A DNA stretch of 64,000 bases from Sutcliffiella deserti (GTDB taxonomy: Bacteria > Bacillota > Bacilli > Bacillales > Bacillaceae_I): positions 62,001 to 126,000 of the forward strand of contig NZ_JAIQDB010000001.1 in assembly GCF_020037475.1 (NCBI RefSeq). Direction: 5' to 3'. Under the pieces are notes generated by a model that worked only from the letters and a program-made list of their open reading frames with translations, was not told the DNA's origin and made no database searches. How positions within the stretch are numbered: position 1 is the stretch's first letter; every line of letters starts with the position of its first letter. The translations under genes and the position numbers were made by a program. Shown one piece after another: positions 16,234-25,087 of this stretch.

Positions 16234-17352
16234 GTGAAAAAGATAATTGTCGTAGGAGCAGGTATACTAGGAGCCTCCACTGCGTTTCATTTAGCCAAGT
16301 CTGGAGCTGATGTCACCTTAATTGATCGGTTCGATACAGGACAAGCAACAGATGCAGCTGCAGGCATTATTTGTCCTTGGATCTCCCAAAGACGTAATAA
16401 AGCATGGTATCAGTTAGTGAAGAGGGGAGCAAGCTACTATCCGTCTTTAATAGACCAATTAAAGGCGGATGGTGAAACAGAGACAGGCTATAGCAAAGTG
16501 GGGGCTTTAAGTTTACATACAGACGCTGAAAAGCTTCTGAAAATTGCAGAGCGCGCGCAAAAGCGAAAAGATGAAGCACCTGAAATTGGGGAAATATCCA
16601 TTCTATCACCAGAGGAAACTAAAAAGCGATTTCCGCCATTATCCGAAGAATTTGGGTCTGTATACATAAGTGGCGCTGCACGCGTAAATGGAAGGGCGTT
16701 GCGAGTAGCACTCATTAATGCTGCTAAAAAGCATGGTGCAATATTTCTAGAAGGCGATGCAGAATTGATACATAAAGATACAAAGGTGACTGGTGTGAAG
16801 TTGAAAGATCAGATACTATACGCTGATAAAGTTGCTGTTACAGGAGGTGCCTGGGCAAGAAAACTTTTAGAACCGCTAGGAGTTCGTTTTTCTGTTACGC
16901 CTCAGAAAGCACAGATCGTACATTTGGAACTACCCCACACCGATACATCAAACTGGCCTGTTGTGATGCCTCCTAACAATCAATACATTCTTTGCCTTGA
17001 AAAAGGTCGCGTGATAGTAGGGGCTACACATGAGGACGAATCAGGATTTGATTACCGTGTTACTGCAGGAGGCATTTCAGATATTCTTGCTAAAGCAATG
17101 GAAGTTGCGCCAGGTTTATCAGTAAGCACCATTTTGGAAACAAGAGTAGGTTTCCGACCTTTCACCCCTGGATTCTTGCCTGTTATAGGCCCAATACCCG
17201 AATTTGAAGGTTTGCTTTTAGCTAACGGCCTTGGTGCATCAGGTTTGACTAGTGGCCCTTATCTTGGTATGATGCTTGCCCAATTGGCTCTAGATGAAAC
17301 ATGTGATTTAAATTTAGAGGAGTATAATATATCTGGAGCGATTGAAGAATAA
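16234..17352 (+). CDS. FAD-dependent oxidoreductase, DAO family
   Basis: The product (372 residues) opens with the FAD Rossmann motif IIVVGAGILGASTAFHLAKSG and the acidic strand end LIDR. The C-terminal motif VGFRPFTPGFLPVIGPIPEFEGLLLANGLGASGLTSGP is typical of D-amino acid dehydrogenase, glycine oxidase and sarcosine oxidase relatives. It probably oxidises an amino or imino acid; substrate is unknown. The GTG at 16234 is chosen because AGGTG (16223-16227) lies six bases upstream; a GTG at 16225 would lie inside that site. The gene is not clearly in an operon. Confidence 0.88.
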   Translation: MKKIIVVGAGILGASTAFHLAKSGADVTLIDRFDTGQATDAAAGIICPWISQRRNKAWYQLVKRGASYYPSLIDQLKADGETETGYSKVGALSLHTDAEKLLKIAERAQKRKDEAPEIGEISILSPEETKKRFPPLSEEFGSVYISGAARVNGRALRVALINAAKKHGAIFLEGDAELIHKDTKVTGVKLKDQILYADKVAVTGGAWARKLLEPLGVRFSVTPQKAQIVHLELPHTDTSNWPVVMPPNNQYILCLEKGRVIVGATHEDESGFDYRVTAGGISDILAKAMEVAPGLSVSTILETRVGFRPFTPGFLPVIGPIPEFEGLLLANGLGASGLTSGPYLGMMLAQLALDETCDLNLEEYNISGAIEE

Positions 17353-17396
17353 TGCTTTTTGGGGAATACTTATTCTAAAGACAAGTATTGATGAAC

Positions 17397-17430
17397 CTCC
17401 AGCACCGCACCGTGGAACGCGTAACCTTTT
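17397..17430. repeat. Fragment of the GGCGGAGACT-type dispersed repeat (copy A)
   Basis: CTCCAGCACCGCACCGTGGAACGCGTAACC matches the central part of the copies at 18.0 and 31.0 kb with a few substitutions. The flanks have diverged, so this is a remnant. Confidence 0.6.
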
Positions 17431-17564
17431 ATTGGCTGGTGTTAGAAATAGTCAATTATCTATCAGAGAATAGAAGAAAAGAGACACTTTACAGAATCTT
17501 AATAGCATTTCAGCGATACTTATGATAACATTTACCTTTACAGAAAAAGAGGACGTGACTAAAT

Positions 17565-17939
17565 ATGATAAAAATTGAAATCCCAAATCCGAATATCTCT
17601 ATTACTGAGAGACAACAAATTAAAAGAGAGAATGAGCCAACCATCACCCCTATCAATGGGTTCATTGATTTACATCAAATACCCCGGGATCAAGGTGGAA
17701 TTTTTCTTTTCTTCAATATCAATGATGAGCTTTTGTTCGTGGGAAAAGCAAGAAAACTAAGACAAAGAGTTAAAAAGCATTTTGAAGACAATGTTTCACC
17801 AATCAAAAATCACAGAGATGAAGTATATCGTATTGATATCTGTTTAATAGAAGATCCGATGGAGCGGGAAATTTATGAAACCTATATCATCAACAAGCTA
17901 CAAGCGAAGTATAATGTAGATAAGGTGTTTTTTAAATAG
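17565..17939 (+). CDS. UvrC N-domain-like / GIY-YIG-type protein
   Basis: This 124-residue protein resembles the GIY-YIG endonuclease domain of UvrC: GGIFLFFNINDELLFVGKARKLRQRVKKHF (about residues 45-74) parallels the GVYxF...LYVGKAxxLxxRV motif, and E110 in IYETYIINKLQAKYN is in the expected place for the metal-binding glutamate. The first GIY tyrosine is replaced by Phe. It has no UvrC C-terminal half, so any nuclease role in repair is inferred. AGAGGA precedes the ATG. A strong terminator follows. Confidence 0.78.
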   Translation: MIKIEIPNPNISITERQQIKRENEPTITPINGFIDLHQIPRDQGGIFLFFNINDELLFVGKARKLRQRVKKHFEDNVSPIKNHRDEVYRIDICLIEDPMEREIYETYIINKLQAKYNVDKVFFK

Positions 17940-17979
17940 GTTCCGTTCATAAATATTGAAATTAAGAGATAATAATACA

Positions 17980-18016
17980 AGAAATGCCGCCACACAATGT
18001 GACGGCATTTCTTTTT
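17980..18016 (+). terminator. Rho-independent terminator
   Basis: AGAAATGCCG and CACA pair with TGTG and CGGCATTTCT around a 3-base loop, with one internal mismatch, followed by a T-run. Confidence 0.85.
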
Positions 18017-18030
18017 ATTTACTTGGCTGT

Positions 18031-18100
18031 GTTAAACGCCGCTGTTGATTTCCGCAAAAGGCTACGCGTCACGGGGCGGTGCTGGAGTCTCCGCCTTTTA
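18031..18100 (-). repeat. GGCGGAGACT-type dispersed intergenic repeat (copy B)
   Basis: On the minus strand this reads AAGGCGGAGACTCCAGCACC, then CCCGTGACGCGTAGCC, then TTTTGCGGAAATCAACAGCGG and CGTTTAAC. It is homologous to 30980-31062 in the opposite orientation and to the fragment at 17397. I recognise this as a repeat type common in Bacillaceae intergenic regions; I do not know an established name. Confidence 0.75.
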
Positions 18101-18151
18101 CTCCAATCATCATTAGAATAGCGTTATTATCAACACTCAACTTTAACAGAG

Positions 18152-19021
18152 CTATTTACTTAACCAATTATCGACCAGTTCCCTATTTTGTTCAATCCAC
18201 TTCTTAGCGCCTTCTTCTGGTGAGGTTTCGTTAATCATGCTCATCAAATCACCAAGTTCATCATCGTTCATTTTCCATTTATCCATCCATTTAACGACTT
18301 CTTCGTGATCTTTTTCAAAATCTTTTCTTGTCATGTAGAAAATATCATCTTGTTCCCCAAATGTCTTTTTTGGGTCTTCGAGATATTTTAACTCATATTC
18401 TGCAAACACCCAATGGGGGTTCCAAAGCGTTACAACAATCGGTTCATTTAAGTCATGTGCCTTTTTCAATTCACTTAACATAGCAGGTTCAGAGGACTGC
18501 ACAAGATCTAACTCAATGTCATATTCGTTAATGGCTTCATTTGCAAGTTCCATCAAGCTCGTACCGGATTCTATACCAATGATCCGTCCTCCGAGTGTAT
18601 CATTATTGGCGTTCAAATCTTCGATGCTGTTTATATTCTCCAAATATGTTGGTACAGCAAATCCAAGCCCAGTTCCTTCATACCAGCTTTCTCTTTTTAC
18701 AATGTCATCTTTATATCGCTCATATAATGGTTCGTCTGTTTTGGGTAACCAAATTTCGGGAGCAACATCCAGGTCATTTTGAGCAATACCTGTCCAGACT
18801 GCCGCTTTTTCTAATTCCTTTAGTTCTACAGAGTATCCTTTCTCTTCAAGCAGTACTTTCCACATGTTTGAGACAGCGATGTTTTCTGCCCAGTTGTTGA
18901 TACCGAACTTCAGAGTGCCTTTCTCTCCTTCCCCATCTTTTTCATTTCCGCCACCGCCACAAGCACTTAAAAGAATTGCAGAAGATAATATTATTACCAT
19001 CATAATGGTATTCTTTTTCAT
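18152..19021 (-). CDS. opuAC: Glycine betaine ABC transporter substrate-binding lipoprotein
   Basis: A signal peptide ends in the lipobox LSAC, followed by a glycine-rich linker, then a type II periplasmic-binding fold (LKFGINNWAENIAVSNMWKVLLEEKGY, DVAPEIWLPKTDE, VTLWNPHWVFAEYELKYLEDPKK). Trp residues in these motifs match the aromatic cage that binds quaternary ammonium in OpuAC/ProX proteins. The start at 19021 has GAGAGGG six bases upstream; the ATG at 19027 would abut it. The gene is divergent from opuAA-opuAB, unlike the B. subtilis opuAA-AB-AC order. Confidence 0.92.
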   Translation of the reverse strand: MKKNTIMMVIILSSAILLSACGGGGNEKDGEGEKGTLKFGINNWAENIAVSNMWKVLLEEKGYSVELKELEKAAVWTGIAQNDLDVAPEIWLPKTDEPLYERYKDDIVKRESWYEGTGLGFAVPTYLENINSIEDLNANNDTLGGRIIGIESGTSLMELANEAINEYDIELDLVQSSEPAMLSELKKAHDLNEPIVVTLWNPHWVFAEYELKYLEDPKKTFGEQDDIFYMTRKDFEKDHEEVVKWMDKWKMNDDELGDLMSMINETSPEEGAKKWIEQNRELVDNWLSK

Positions 19022-19252
19022 TTTCATCCCTCTCTTCCATTTGTAAGAGCTCCAAAATTAATATTTTTGAGAGCAAGCTTATAAAGCTAATTTGTCCATT
19101 TAATATAAAAATATTTATTAGGAAAATAAAGCAAGCTAATCTTGAAAAGATGGTTTAAAGTACTCCGGTTAAGGAAGAATAACTTTATGCAGAAGCTAGT
19201 CAACAATTAAAAATGCTTACATAAATCTTTAATTATATGGAGAGGTGTTTAG

Positions 19253-20458
19253 GTGGATACTCTGAAGATTAAGGTTGAGAATGTAACAAAAGTATTTGGG
19301 AAAAACCCTCAAAAGGCTATTGATCTTTTACGGGAAGGAAAAACAAAGTCACAAATCCTTAAAGAAACAAATATGACTATCGGGGTGAACCAAGCAAGTT
19401 TTGAAGTAAAACAAGGTGAAATATTTGTGATAATGGGGTTGTCCGGTAGTGGGAAATCCACTCTTGTCAGGCTGTTAAATCGACTTATTGAGCCATCAGG
19501 CGGCCATATTTATCTTGATGGAGAAGACATCATGAAGATGAATAGCGAAAAATTACGCAACGTGAGACGGCAGAAAATGAGTATGGTATTTCAACGCTTT
19601 GCTTTATTTCCACATCGAACAGTCCAAGAAAATGCAGAATATGGGTTGGAAATCCAGGATATAGGCAAGGATGAGCGACACAAAAAAGCAAAAACATCTC
19701 TTGAACTTGTCGGGTTAAAAGGGTACGAAAACAGTTATCCAGGTGAATTAAGTGGTGGAATGCAGCAACGAGTAGGTCTTGCGAGAGCCCTTGCAAATGA
19801 CCCTGATATTCTTTTGATGGATGAGGCATTTAGTGCTTTAGATCCGTTGATCCGTAAAGATATGCAGGATGAATTGCTTGAACTACAGTCGAAAATGGAA
19901 AAAACGATTATATTTATTACCCATGACCTAGACGAAGCTCTTCGAATAGGAGACCGTATCGCTCTTATGAAGGATGGAAGTATTGTACAAATTGGAACAC
20001 CTGAAGAGATTATGACTAATCCAGCGAATGAATATGTGGAACGGTTTGTAGAAGATGTAAATATGTCAAAAGTAATTACTGCAGAAAGTGTTATGATACG
20101 CGCAGAGTCCATCACGATCGATCGTGGACCTCGCGTAGCATTAAAGCTTATGCAGGATGCAGGATACTCCAGCGTTTATGTAGTCGATAAGAAAAAAACA
20201 TTTATTGGTGTCATAACAGCAGAAGATGTTACCAAAGCAATTAAAGAAGACAAACCTATTTCCGATATCACTCTTACGGGTATTCCTACGACAACGACAG
20301 AAACAACTTTGGAGAATTTGTACGATAAAATGGCGAATAGTCGTTTCCCCTTACCAGTTGTAGATGAAAACAACCGACTAAAAGGAATTGTCAAACGGGA
20401 GAGAGTAATACAAGCTCTTGCAGGTGTGGAGCAAAAAGAGGTGATTATAAATGAATAA
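19253..20458 (+). CDS. opuAA: Glycine betaine ABC transporter ATP-binding protein with CBS domains
   Basis: The 401-residue protein has Walker A GLSGSGKST, the signature LSGGMQQRV, Walker B ILLMDEA and the switch histidine in ITHDLDEA. The N-terminal extension (KNPQKAIDLLREGKTKSQILKETN) is typical of OpuAA/ProV. Two CBS repeats (about residues 275-395) would sense ionic strength. The GTG start at 19253 has GGAGAGGTG upstream. Its stop overlaps the opuAB start by eight bases (ATGAATAA), indicating coupling. The transporter imports glycine betaine under osmotic stress. Confidence 0.95.
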   Translation: MDTLKIKVENVTKVFGKNPQKAIDLLREGKTKSQILKETNMTIGVNQASFEVKQGEIFVIMGLSGSGKSTLVRLLNRLIEPSGGHIYLDGEDIMKMNSEKLRNVRRQKMSMVFQRFALFPHRTVQENAEYGLEIQDIGKDERHKKAKTSLELVGLKGYENSYPGELSGGMQQRVGLARALANDPDILLMDEAFSALDPLIRKDMQDELLELQSKMEKTIIFITHDLDEALRIGDRIALMKDGSIVQIGTPEEIMTNPANEYVERFVEDVNMSKVITAESVMIRAESITIDRGPRVALKLMQDAGYSSVYVVDKKKTFIGVITAEDVTKAIKEDKPISDITLTGIPTTTTETTLENLYDKMANSRFPLPVVDENNRLKGIVKRERVIQALAGVEQKEVIINE

Positions 20459-21293
20459 CATTCCAAAAATCCCTTTAGGGGAATGGGTTGACAACTTTGT
20501 TTCTTATTTAAATGATACCCTAGGCGGGCTATTTAATTTTATGTCATTAATTATAGACGGTATTGTAAATTTTATTGTAACCCTCCTAACAATCCTTCCA
20601 CCTCTAGGAGTTATCGTAATAATTGCTGGTTTAGCATGGCTTGTAAGTAGAAAATGGTCTTTTGCAATACTAAGTCTTGTGGGATTATTGTTTATTTATA
20701 ATATAGGATATTGGGATCAAACGATAGACACGCTGGCACTTGTTTTAACATCTGTTTTTATTTCGGTGATCATTGGCGTACCTCTTGGAATATGGTCATC
20801 CCAAAGTGATAAGGTTTCAAGGGTTATTACGCCAATATTAGACTTTATGCAAACAATGCCTGCATTCGTCTATTTAATACCGGCTATCTTTTTCTTTGGA
20901 ATTGGAGTTGTGCCAGGAGTTATTTCTTCTGTTATTTTTGCAATGCCGCCTACGATCCGTCTAACTAATCTTGGCATACGCCAGGTTCCTGAAGATCTTG
21001 TGGAAGCAGCGAATGCTTTTGGATCTACAACTAAGCAGAAATTATATAAAGTACAATTGCCCTTAGCAACGAAAACAATGCTTGCAGGGATCAATCAAAG
21101 CATTATGCTTGCGTTATCAATGGTTGTTATTGCTTCTTTGGTTGGTGCACCTGGACTAGGAGTAGATGTATTCCGCGCAGTTTCTCGTCTGGAGGTAGGA
21201 ATAGGTTTTGAGGCTGGAATAAGCATTGTAATTTTGGCAATTATATTAGACCGTATGACTCAGTATTTAGGGGTTAAGCGACAGAATAGATAG
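20451..21293 (+). CDS. opuAB: Glycine betaine ABC transporter permease
   Basis: The 280-residue protein has an N-terminal amphipathic segment and about six to eight membrane helices. The ABC permease EAA loop is visible as EAANAFGSTTKQKLYKVQLPLA, near residues 184-205. Together with OpuAA it forms the membrane core of the OpuA system. It overlaps opuAA and is followed by a strong terminator. Confidence 0.95.
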   Translation: MNNIPKIPLGEWVDNFVSYLNDTLGGLFNFMSLIIDGIVNFIVTLLTILPPLGVIVIIAGLAWLVSRKWSFAILSLVGLLFIYNIGYWDQTIDTLALVLTSVFISVIIGVPLGIWSSQSDKVSRVITPILDFMQTMPAFVYLIPAIFFFGIGVVPGVISSVIFAMPPTIRLTNLGIRQVPEDLVEAANAFGSTTKQKLYKVQLPLATKTMLAGINQSIMLALSMVVIASLVGAPGLGVDVFRAVSRLEVGIGFEAGISIVILAIILDRMTQYLGVKRQNR

Positions 21294-21323
21294 GATTTTA
21301 TTAAGGCTTTATATAAGTTAACT

Positions 21324-21355
21324 AAGAAGAAGAGGAGGTAACTCTTCTTCTTTTT
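21324..21355 (+). terminator. Terminator after opuAB
   Basis: AAGAAGAAGAG pairs perfectly with CTCTTCTTCTT around a 7-base loop, followed by T residues. Confidence 0.85.
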
Positions 21356-21457
21356 AGTGCCAGCGACAGAATCATTAAAGGATTTTGCATTTTTGAAAGA
21401 ACTTGTCCATATAGTTAGTACAAGTCTATATCAAAACTGATAAGAAAGGGTGTTATC

Positions 21458-22129
21458 ATGATAATCGATTTTTATACGCTAATCTCAAACGAAACAATAA
21501 GCAACAAAGATCAGATAATAGCAGCAGTCAAAAGAGCAAAAGAAAACCAACTAACTGCATTGGTGCTTGCGAAAGAATTTATATCACAAAACATAGATAA
21601 TTTCTTTGATTATTTAGATACTACAGAGCAGTATTTTGATGATTATTATTTCATTGAAGGAATAAAAGTATTTTCTGCCATCGAGGTAATCACGAATGAA
21701 ATTGGAAAAGTGTTAATGGTTGGAAGCCGATATGACCTGAAGACGTTTAATTATTTTTTTCGGGAATACCAGCAAGAAGGTGAGAAAGTCCCTTTACTAG
21801 AGTTGGATAAAATAAGTAAAACTTTAAATTTCATAATGATTTGTGAACATCCTTTGAAAAAGAATTTATTAATAGATGAAAAAAGCGAAGAGTTGGTCAA
21901 AACATTTCACTGTTGTGTGATAGATGAGAGGAACTTTAAAGATTATGGACTACCTAAGCTGGTGGAAATTGCAGCTAAATATCGCTTGCCTGTAATTGCA
22001 GGGGGTGGTGAATTGCTTACAACAAGTTACGGTGAAGTTGTAAATGTTCTTGAAAGAGACTGTGAAACAATCAATGAAATAAAAGAAATTTTGAAAGAGG
22101 GGCTGTTTAATATTGAAATGAAGGATTAG
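21458..22129 (+). CDS. PHP-superfamily-like protein lacking the metal-binding residues
   Basis: The layout follows the PHP phosphoesterase fold: an N-terminal strand (MIIDFYTLISNETISNKDQII), a helix with AVKRAKENQLTALVLAKE where active members have a TDH motif, then IEGIKVFSAIEVIT (the GIE segment), ICEHPLKK (the HP segment) and KLVEIAAKYRLPVIAGGGE (the final GSDAH segment). The first HTH is FYT, the TDH is AKE and the terminal SDAH is GGE, so the trinuclear metal site is largely missing. The 223-residue protein is probably non-catalytic. Function is unknown. Confidence 0.6.
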   Translation: MIIDFYTLISNETISNKDQIIAAVKRAKENQLTALVLAKEFISQNIDNFFDYLDTTEQYFDDYYFIEGIKVFSAIEVITNEIGKVLMVGSRYDLKTFNYFFREYQQEGEKVPLLELDKISKTLNFIMICEHPLKKNLLIDEKSEELVKTFHCCVIDERNFKDYGLPKLVEIAAKYRLPVIAGGGELLTTSYGEVVNVLERDCETINEIKEILKEGLFNIEMKD

Positions 22130-22311
22130 ATACAAAGATTATCTAGTGTTCTTTTGACAGGTCAATTGAATAAGTTTAGAATGTATTGTATCTTCCAAAC
22201 TAAATATTTTATTTAAATTTTATAGATGAAGCAAGTTTGAATGTGCTTCGAGAGGTGTTTCATTACCCTTTACGCCGCAATCACTCATTATTTTCACAAG
22301 GAGATGGGAAA

Positions 22312-23091
22312 ATGGAACAAACTACAAAAAAACATGATACAAGTCTTACTATACTAGAAAAAGAAGATATGTATCGGCAAATTGTTGAATACTCCTATGA
22401 AACCACTATTATACATGCGAATCATAAGGTATTATATATCAATCAATCTGGTGCAGGCTTTTTTGGAGGAGACAAAGAAAACATAATTGGCGGTAACCCG
22501 GTTGAAATTTTTCCAACTGAATATCAGGGATATATTATAGAACGTATTCGTAAAGCATATGAAGATAATATTATCGGAGAACTAATTGAGATTGAAGTGG
22601 TTAAACTTGACGGTTCAGTTGTGGATGTAGAATTATTCTGCCATCCTGTTCAATTTGGCAATCAAAAAGCCATTCAATCTATTATAAGAGACATATCTAG
22701 TCGTAAAGAAGCGGAAAGAAAACTAGCGACGCTTATGAATGAAGTTGCGACTACCATCGTTCCTGTTTCTGAAGGAGTATCTGTTTTTCCATTGGTCGGT
22801 TCTATGGACGAAGAAAGGGCAAGCCACCTATTAGATATTATCCCTCAAAAAATTCAAGGACATAATTTACATCACTTAATTATTGATGTGTCTGGAACAT
22901 TTAATGTAAATGAAGTTGTTATTGAGTTTCTGTATAATATAAATTCCATTATGAAGCTATTAGGGGTAAATACCATCTATACAGGGCTAAGACCTGAATT
23001 TGCCCGAAAAGCAGTCAATACTTGCACAGGTATTACCACTCTAACTACCATGTCTAATTTAAAACAGGCTTTACGTCATTTAAACAAATAA
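22312..23091 (+). CDS. PAS-STAS regulatory protein (RsbR/YtvA-like)
   Basis: This 259-residue protein has an N-terminal PAS domain (YRQIVEYSYETTIIHANHKVLYINQSGAGFFG through SIIRDISSRKEAERK) joined by a helical linker to a C-terminal STAS domain (VSVFPLVGSMDEERA, HLIIDVSGTFNVNEVVIEFLYNI). The architecture is that of stressosome proteins that feed into sigma-B control. The flavin-binding LOV signature NCRFLQ is absent, so it is not a typical YtvA photoreceptor. AAGGAGA at 22298-22304 supports ATG 22312 over an upstream start at 22237. The signal sensed is unknown. Confidence 0.82.
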   Translation: MEQTTKKHDTSLTILEKEDMYRQIVEYSYETTIIHANHKVLYINQSGAGFFGGDKENIIGGNPVEIFPTEYQGYIIERIRKAYEDNIIGELIEIEVVKLDGSVVDVELFCHPVQFGNQKAIQSIIRDISSRKEAERKLATLMNEVATTIVPVSEGVSVFPLVGSMDEERASHLLDIIPQKIQGHNLHHLIIDVSGTFNVNEVVIEFLYNINSIMKLLGVNTIYTGLRPEFARKAVNTCTGITTLTTMSNLKQALRHLNK

Positions 23092-23106
23092 TTTTTTCGT
23101 TTTGCT

Positions 23107-23245
23107 AAGGCTCTTATCGTAAAGATTGATGCTATAAGCGAGAAAATGAATCTTTATAATTAGTAGTACAGATACGACAGCAACGATTATAGCGGGTTGT
23201 ACCACCATTCGGAAATGCATCAATCAATACAAGAACAGGCTTTTT
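23107..23245. repeat. MITE-like hairpin repeat, copy 1
   Basis: A 139-bp element has terminal inverted repeats: AAGGCTCTTATCGTAAAG then GATTGATGC at the left, and GCATCAATC then AATACAAGAACAGGCTT at the right. Its interior (CAGCAACGATTATAGCGGGT) matches the copies at 32.7-32.9 and 34.9 kb. It has no coding capacity. The innermost arm sequence differs from copy 2 on both sides in a compensatory way. Confidence 0.7.
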
Positions 23246-23281
23246 ATATAAGAAAAGATGATAACAAAGGTTGCATATAGC

Positions 23282-23318
23282 AAAGACAAGAAAAGACTTC
23301 CCTTTTCTTGTCTTTTTT
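23282..23318 (+). terminator. Rho-independent terminator
   Basis: AAAGACAAGAAAAG pairs with CTTTTCTTGTCTTT around a 6-base loop, followed by T residues. It lies downstream of the PAS-STAS gene and the repeat. The following 170 bases to the next gene show nothing beyond AT-rich sequence. Confidence 0.85.
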
Positions 23319-23488
23319 AGTGGGAGAAATTTAAAACTAGAATAGATGAAGAGATGCGATGAAATTCTGTATATTGTTGCTAATTAATTTCTGTAAAATT
23401 AGAAAATAAACTCTCAAAATTTGAGTTTAATGGTAAAATATTCGATATGACACAACATTTGGTATAGAAAAAATATGGGGGTAGAACG

Positions 23489-24400
23489 ATGAATGATCAA
23501 TTAAACAAACCAAAAGGGTTTGGAGAAATTTTAGACATAACATTTCGAATAAGTAAAAGCAGATTTAAAGAATTTTTCACGATTTTGTTGATTTTGGTAG
23601 GCCCCGTGTATTTGCTACAAGCTTTCATACAATTAGCTACTGGGACAAGCTTTTTGAGAGAAGTAGGAACTGGCGATGGGTGGTTCGAACAAATGTTATC
23701 CAGCTTTGAAGGTGCGGAACCTACTTTCAGTTCGAATGTTGCAGCAGATCTCGGGATTGCAGCTGTAAGTTTAATTAGTTTTGTTACTTATCCCATCGCA
23801 ATTGCTGCCATACTATTTGGTGTAAATCACTTGAGAAAACAGGAAGAATTTACGGTAGGTTCTCTCATTAGAAAAGGCTTTAGTCGCTTCTGGGCTATCC
23901 TTGGTTGCAATATTCTATTTGTTATCATTATGATTCTCCTTATACTAGCAGCTACCTTTTTTGTAGTGTTTTCAGGATTTCTTACCATTGCGTTTGAGCC
24001 GGTAATAGGCATCATTTTTACTATTTTACTAGTATTGGTCGCTACTGTAACTGTGTTATACCTTTTAACAAGATGGGGCTTTTATTTTGGCTCTGTTGTT
24101 ATTGAAAAAGATACACCGGGAATTGCTAGAAGCTGGACCTTAACAAAAGGACGCGCATGGTTTTCATTGGGCTTATATATCATTTTCTTTTTGATTATTA
24201 GCTCAATTAGTGCTGCTATGGAGTTATCGTTTGGGCTTATCCTAGGGGGGAGCGTTCTTTTAGGCTTAATTGTAAATATTACTACACTCTTTACCATGTT
24301 AATTATGACTGTGGGCTACTCCGTTATGTATCTTGATTTGAAAATTCGGCATGACGCAGACGATTTGAAAGATATGATTAACCAATACAATGCTAAATAA
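23489..24400 (+). CDS. Polytopic membrane protein, first gene of the MoxR cluster
   Basis: The 303-residue protein has about six hydrophobic helices in two groups, with a polar loop (SFLREVGTGDGWFEQMLSSFEGAEPTFS) after the first. The beginning (KPKGFGEILDITFRISKSRFKEFFTI) and SWTLTKGRAWFSLGLYII recall membrane proteins with a glycerophosphodiesterase-type membrane domain that precede DUF4129 genes. It has no visible catalytic motif. It is followed after 33 bp by the DUF4129 gene and belongs to the same probable operon. Its role is unknown. Confidence 0.7.
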   Translation: MNDQLNKPKGFGEILDITFRISKSRFKEFFTILLILVGPVYLLQAFIQLATGTSFLREVGTGDGWFEQMLSSFEGAEPTFSSNVAADLGIAAVSLISFVTYPIAIAAILFGVNHLRKQEEFTVGSLIRKGFSRFWAILGCNILFVIIMILLILAATFFVVFSGFLTIAFEPVIGIIFTILLVLVATVTVLYLLTRWGFYFGSVVIEKDTPGIARSWTLTKGRAWFSLGLYIIFFLIISSISAAMELSFGLILGGSVLLGLIVNITTLFTMLIMTVGYSVMYLDLKIRHDADDLKDMINQYNAK

Positions 24401-24433
24401 TTCCTTTTTCGATGTGAAAGTTAGGTGATGTAA

Positions 24434-25087
24434 TTGCATAAGGAAGATCAAGCACGAAAAGAACTGGAAGAAATACTGAATGGTAAAGAGTATCAAAATT
24501 TCTATATTGATAATAGAAACAGTATCCAAATTCTCTGGGATGATATTAAAGCATGGTTTGCAGATATACTGGCAAGGTTCTTTCCGGCCATGGATAATGC
24601 CGGCGGTGCTGCTGGAAATATACTTTTTTTAATTATTTGCATCGTTGTAGTAGCCTTAGTAGTGATACTTATTATTATGGCAAGTCAGTTTAAACGAAAC
24701 CGTTCCATTGGTAAGCAACAGCCGTTCCAATCAGAAAGTGAACTAGATTGGACTTACCATCAGCATCTAGAAGAAGCAAAAAAACAAGAAGGCTTAGAAG
24801 ATTATACAAAATCAACTCGTCATATGTTCTTAGCTTTGCTTCTGTTTTTCCATCGCAAAAAATGGTTAGAAGCTAGAATATGGAAAACGAACTGGGAGTA
24901 CTATGAAGAGCTACGGAAGGTGAAAAAGAGCCGTGCGGAATCTTTTTTTAACTTTGCACTATTATTTGATCGTGCCGCCTATGGAAAGCAACAGATAAAA
25001 AGAGAAGAATACATTCCTTATCGAAAGGAAGCATTGCAATGGTTTAATGACTCAAGTGAGCTTGATGGGAAGGAGGAAGATGAGTAA
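24434..25087 (+). CDS. DUF4129-domain membrane protein
   Basis: A single transmembrane helix (residues about 55-80) is flanked by an N-terminal amphipathic region and a C-terminal domain (YTKSTRHMFLALLLFFHRKKWLEARIWKTNWEYYEEL) typical of DUF4129. The TTG start is supported by AGGTG upstream. The stop overlaps the next gene's start by eight bases (ATGAGTAA). DUF4129 proteins commonly accompany MoxR and DUF58 proteins, sometimes with transglutaminase domains. Function is unknown. Confidence 0.8.
   Translation: MHKEDQARKELEEILNGKEYQNFYIDNRNSIQILWDDIKAWFADILARFFPAMDNAGGAAGNILFLIICIVVVALVVILIIMASQFKRNRSIGKQQPFQSESELDWTYHQHLEEAKKQEGLEDYTKSTRHMFLALLLFFHRKKWLEARIWKTNWEYYEELRKVKKSRAESFFNFALLFDRAAYGKQQIKREEYIPYRKEALQWFNDSSELDGKEEDE

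Noticed and set aside
22312-23091. Blue-light receptor YtvA
   Set aside because: The PAS-STAS layout fits, but the LOV cysteine motif is absent.
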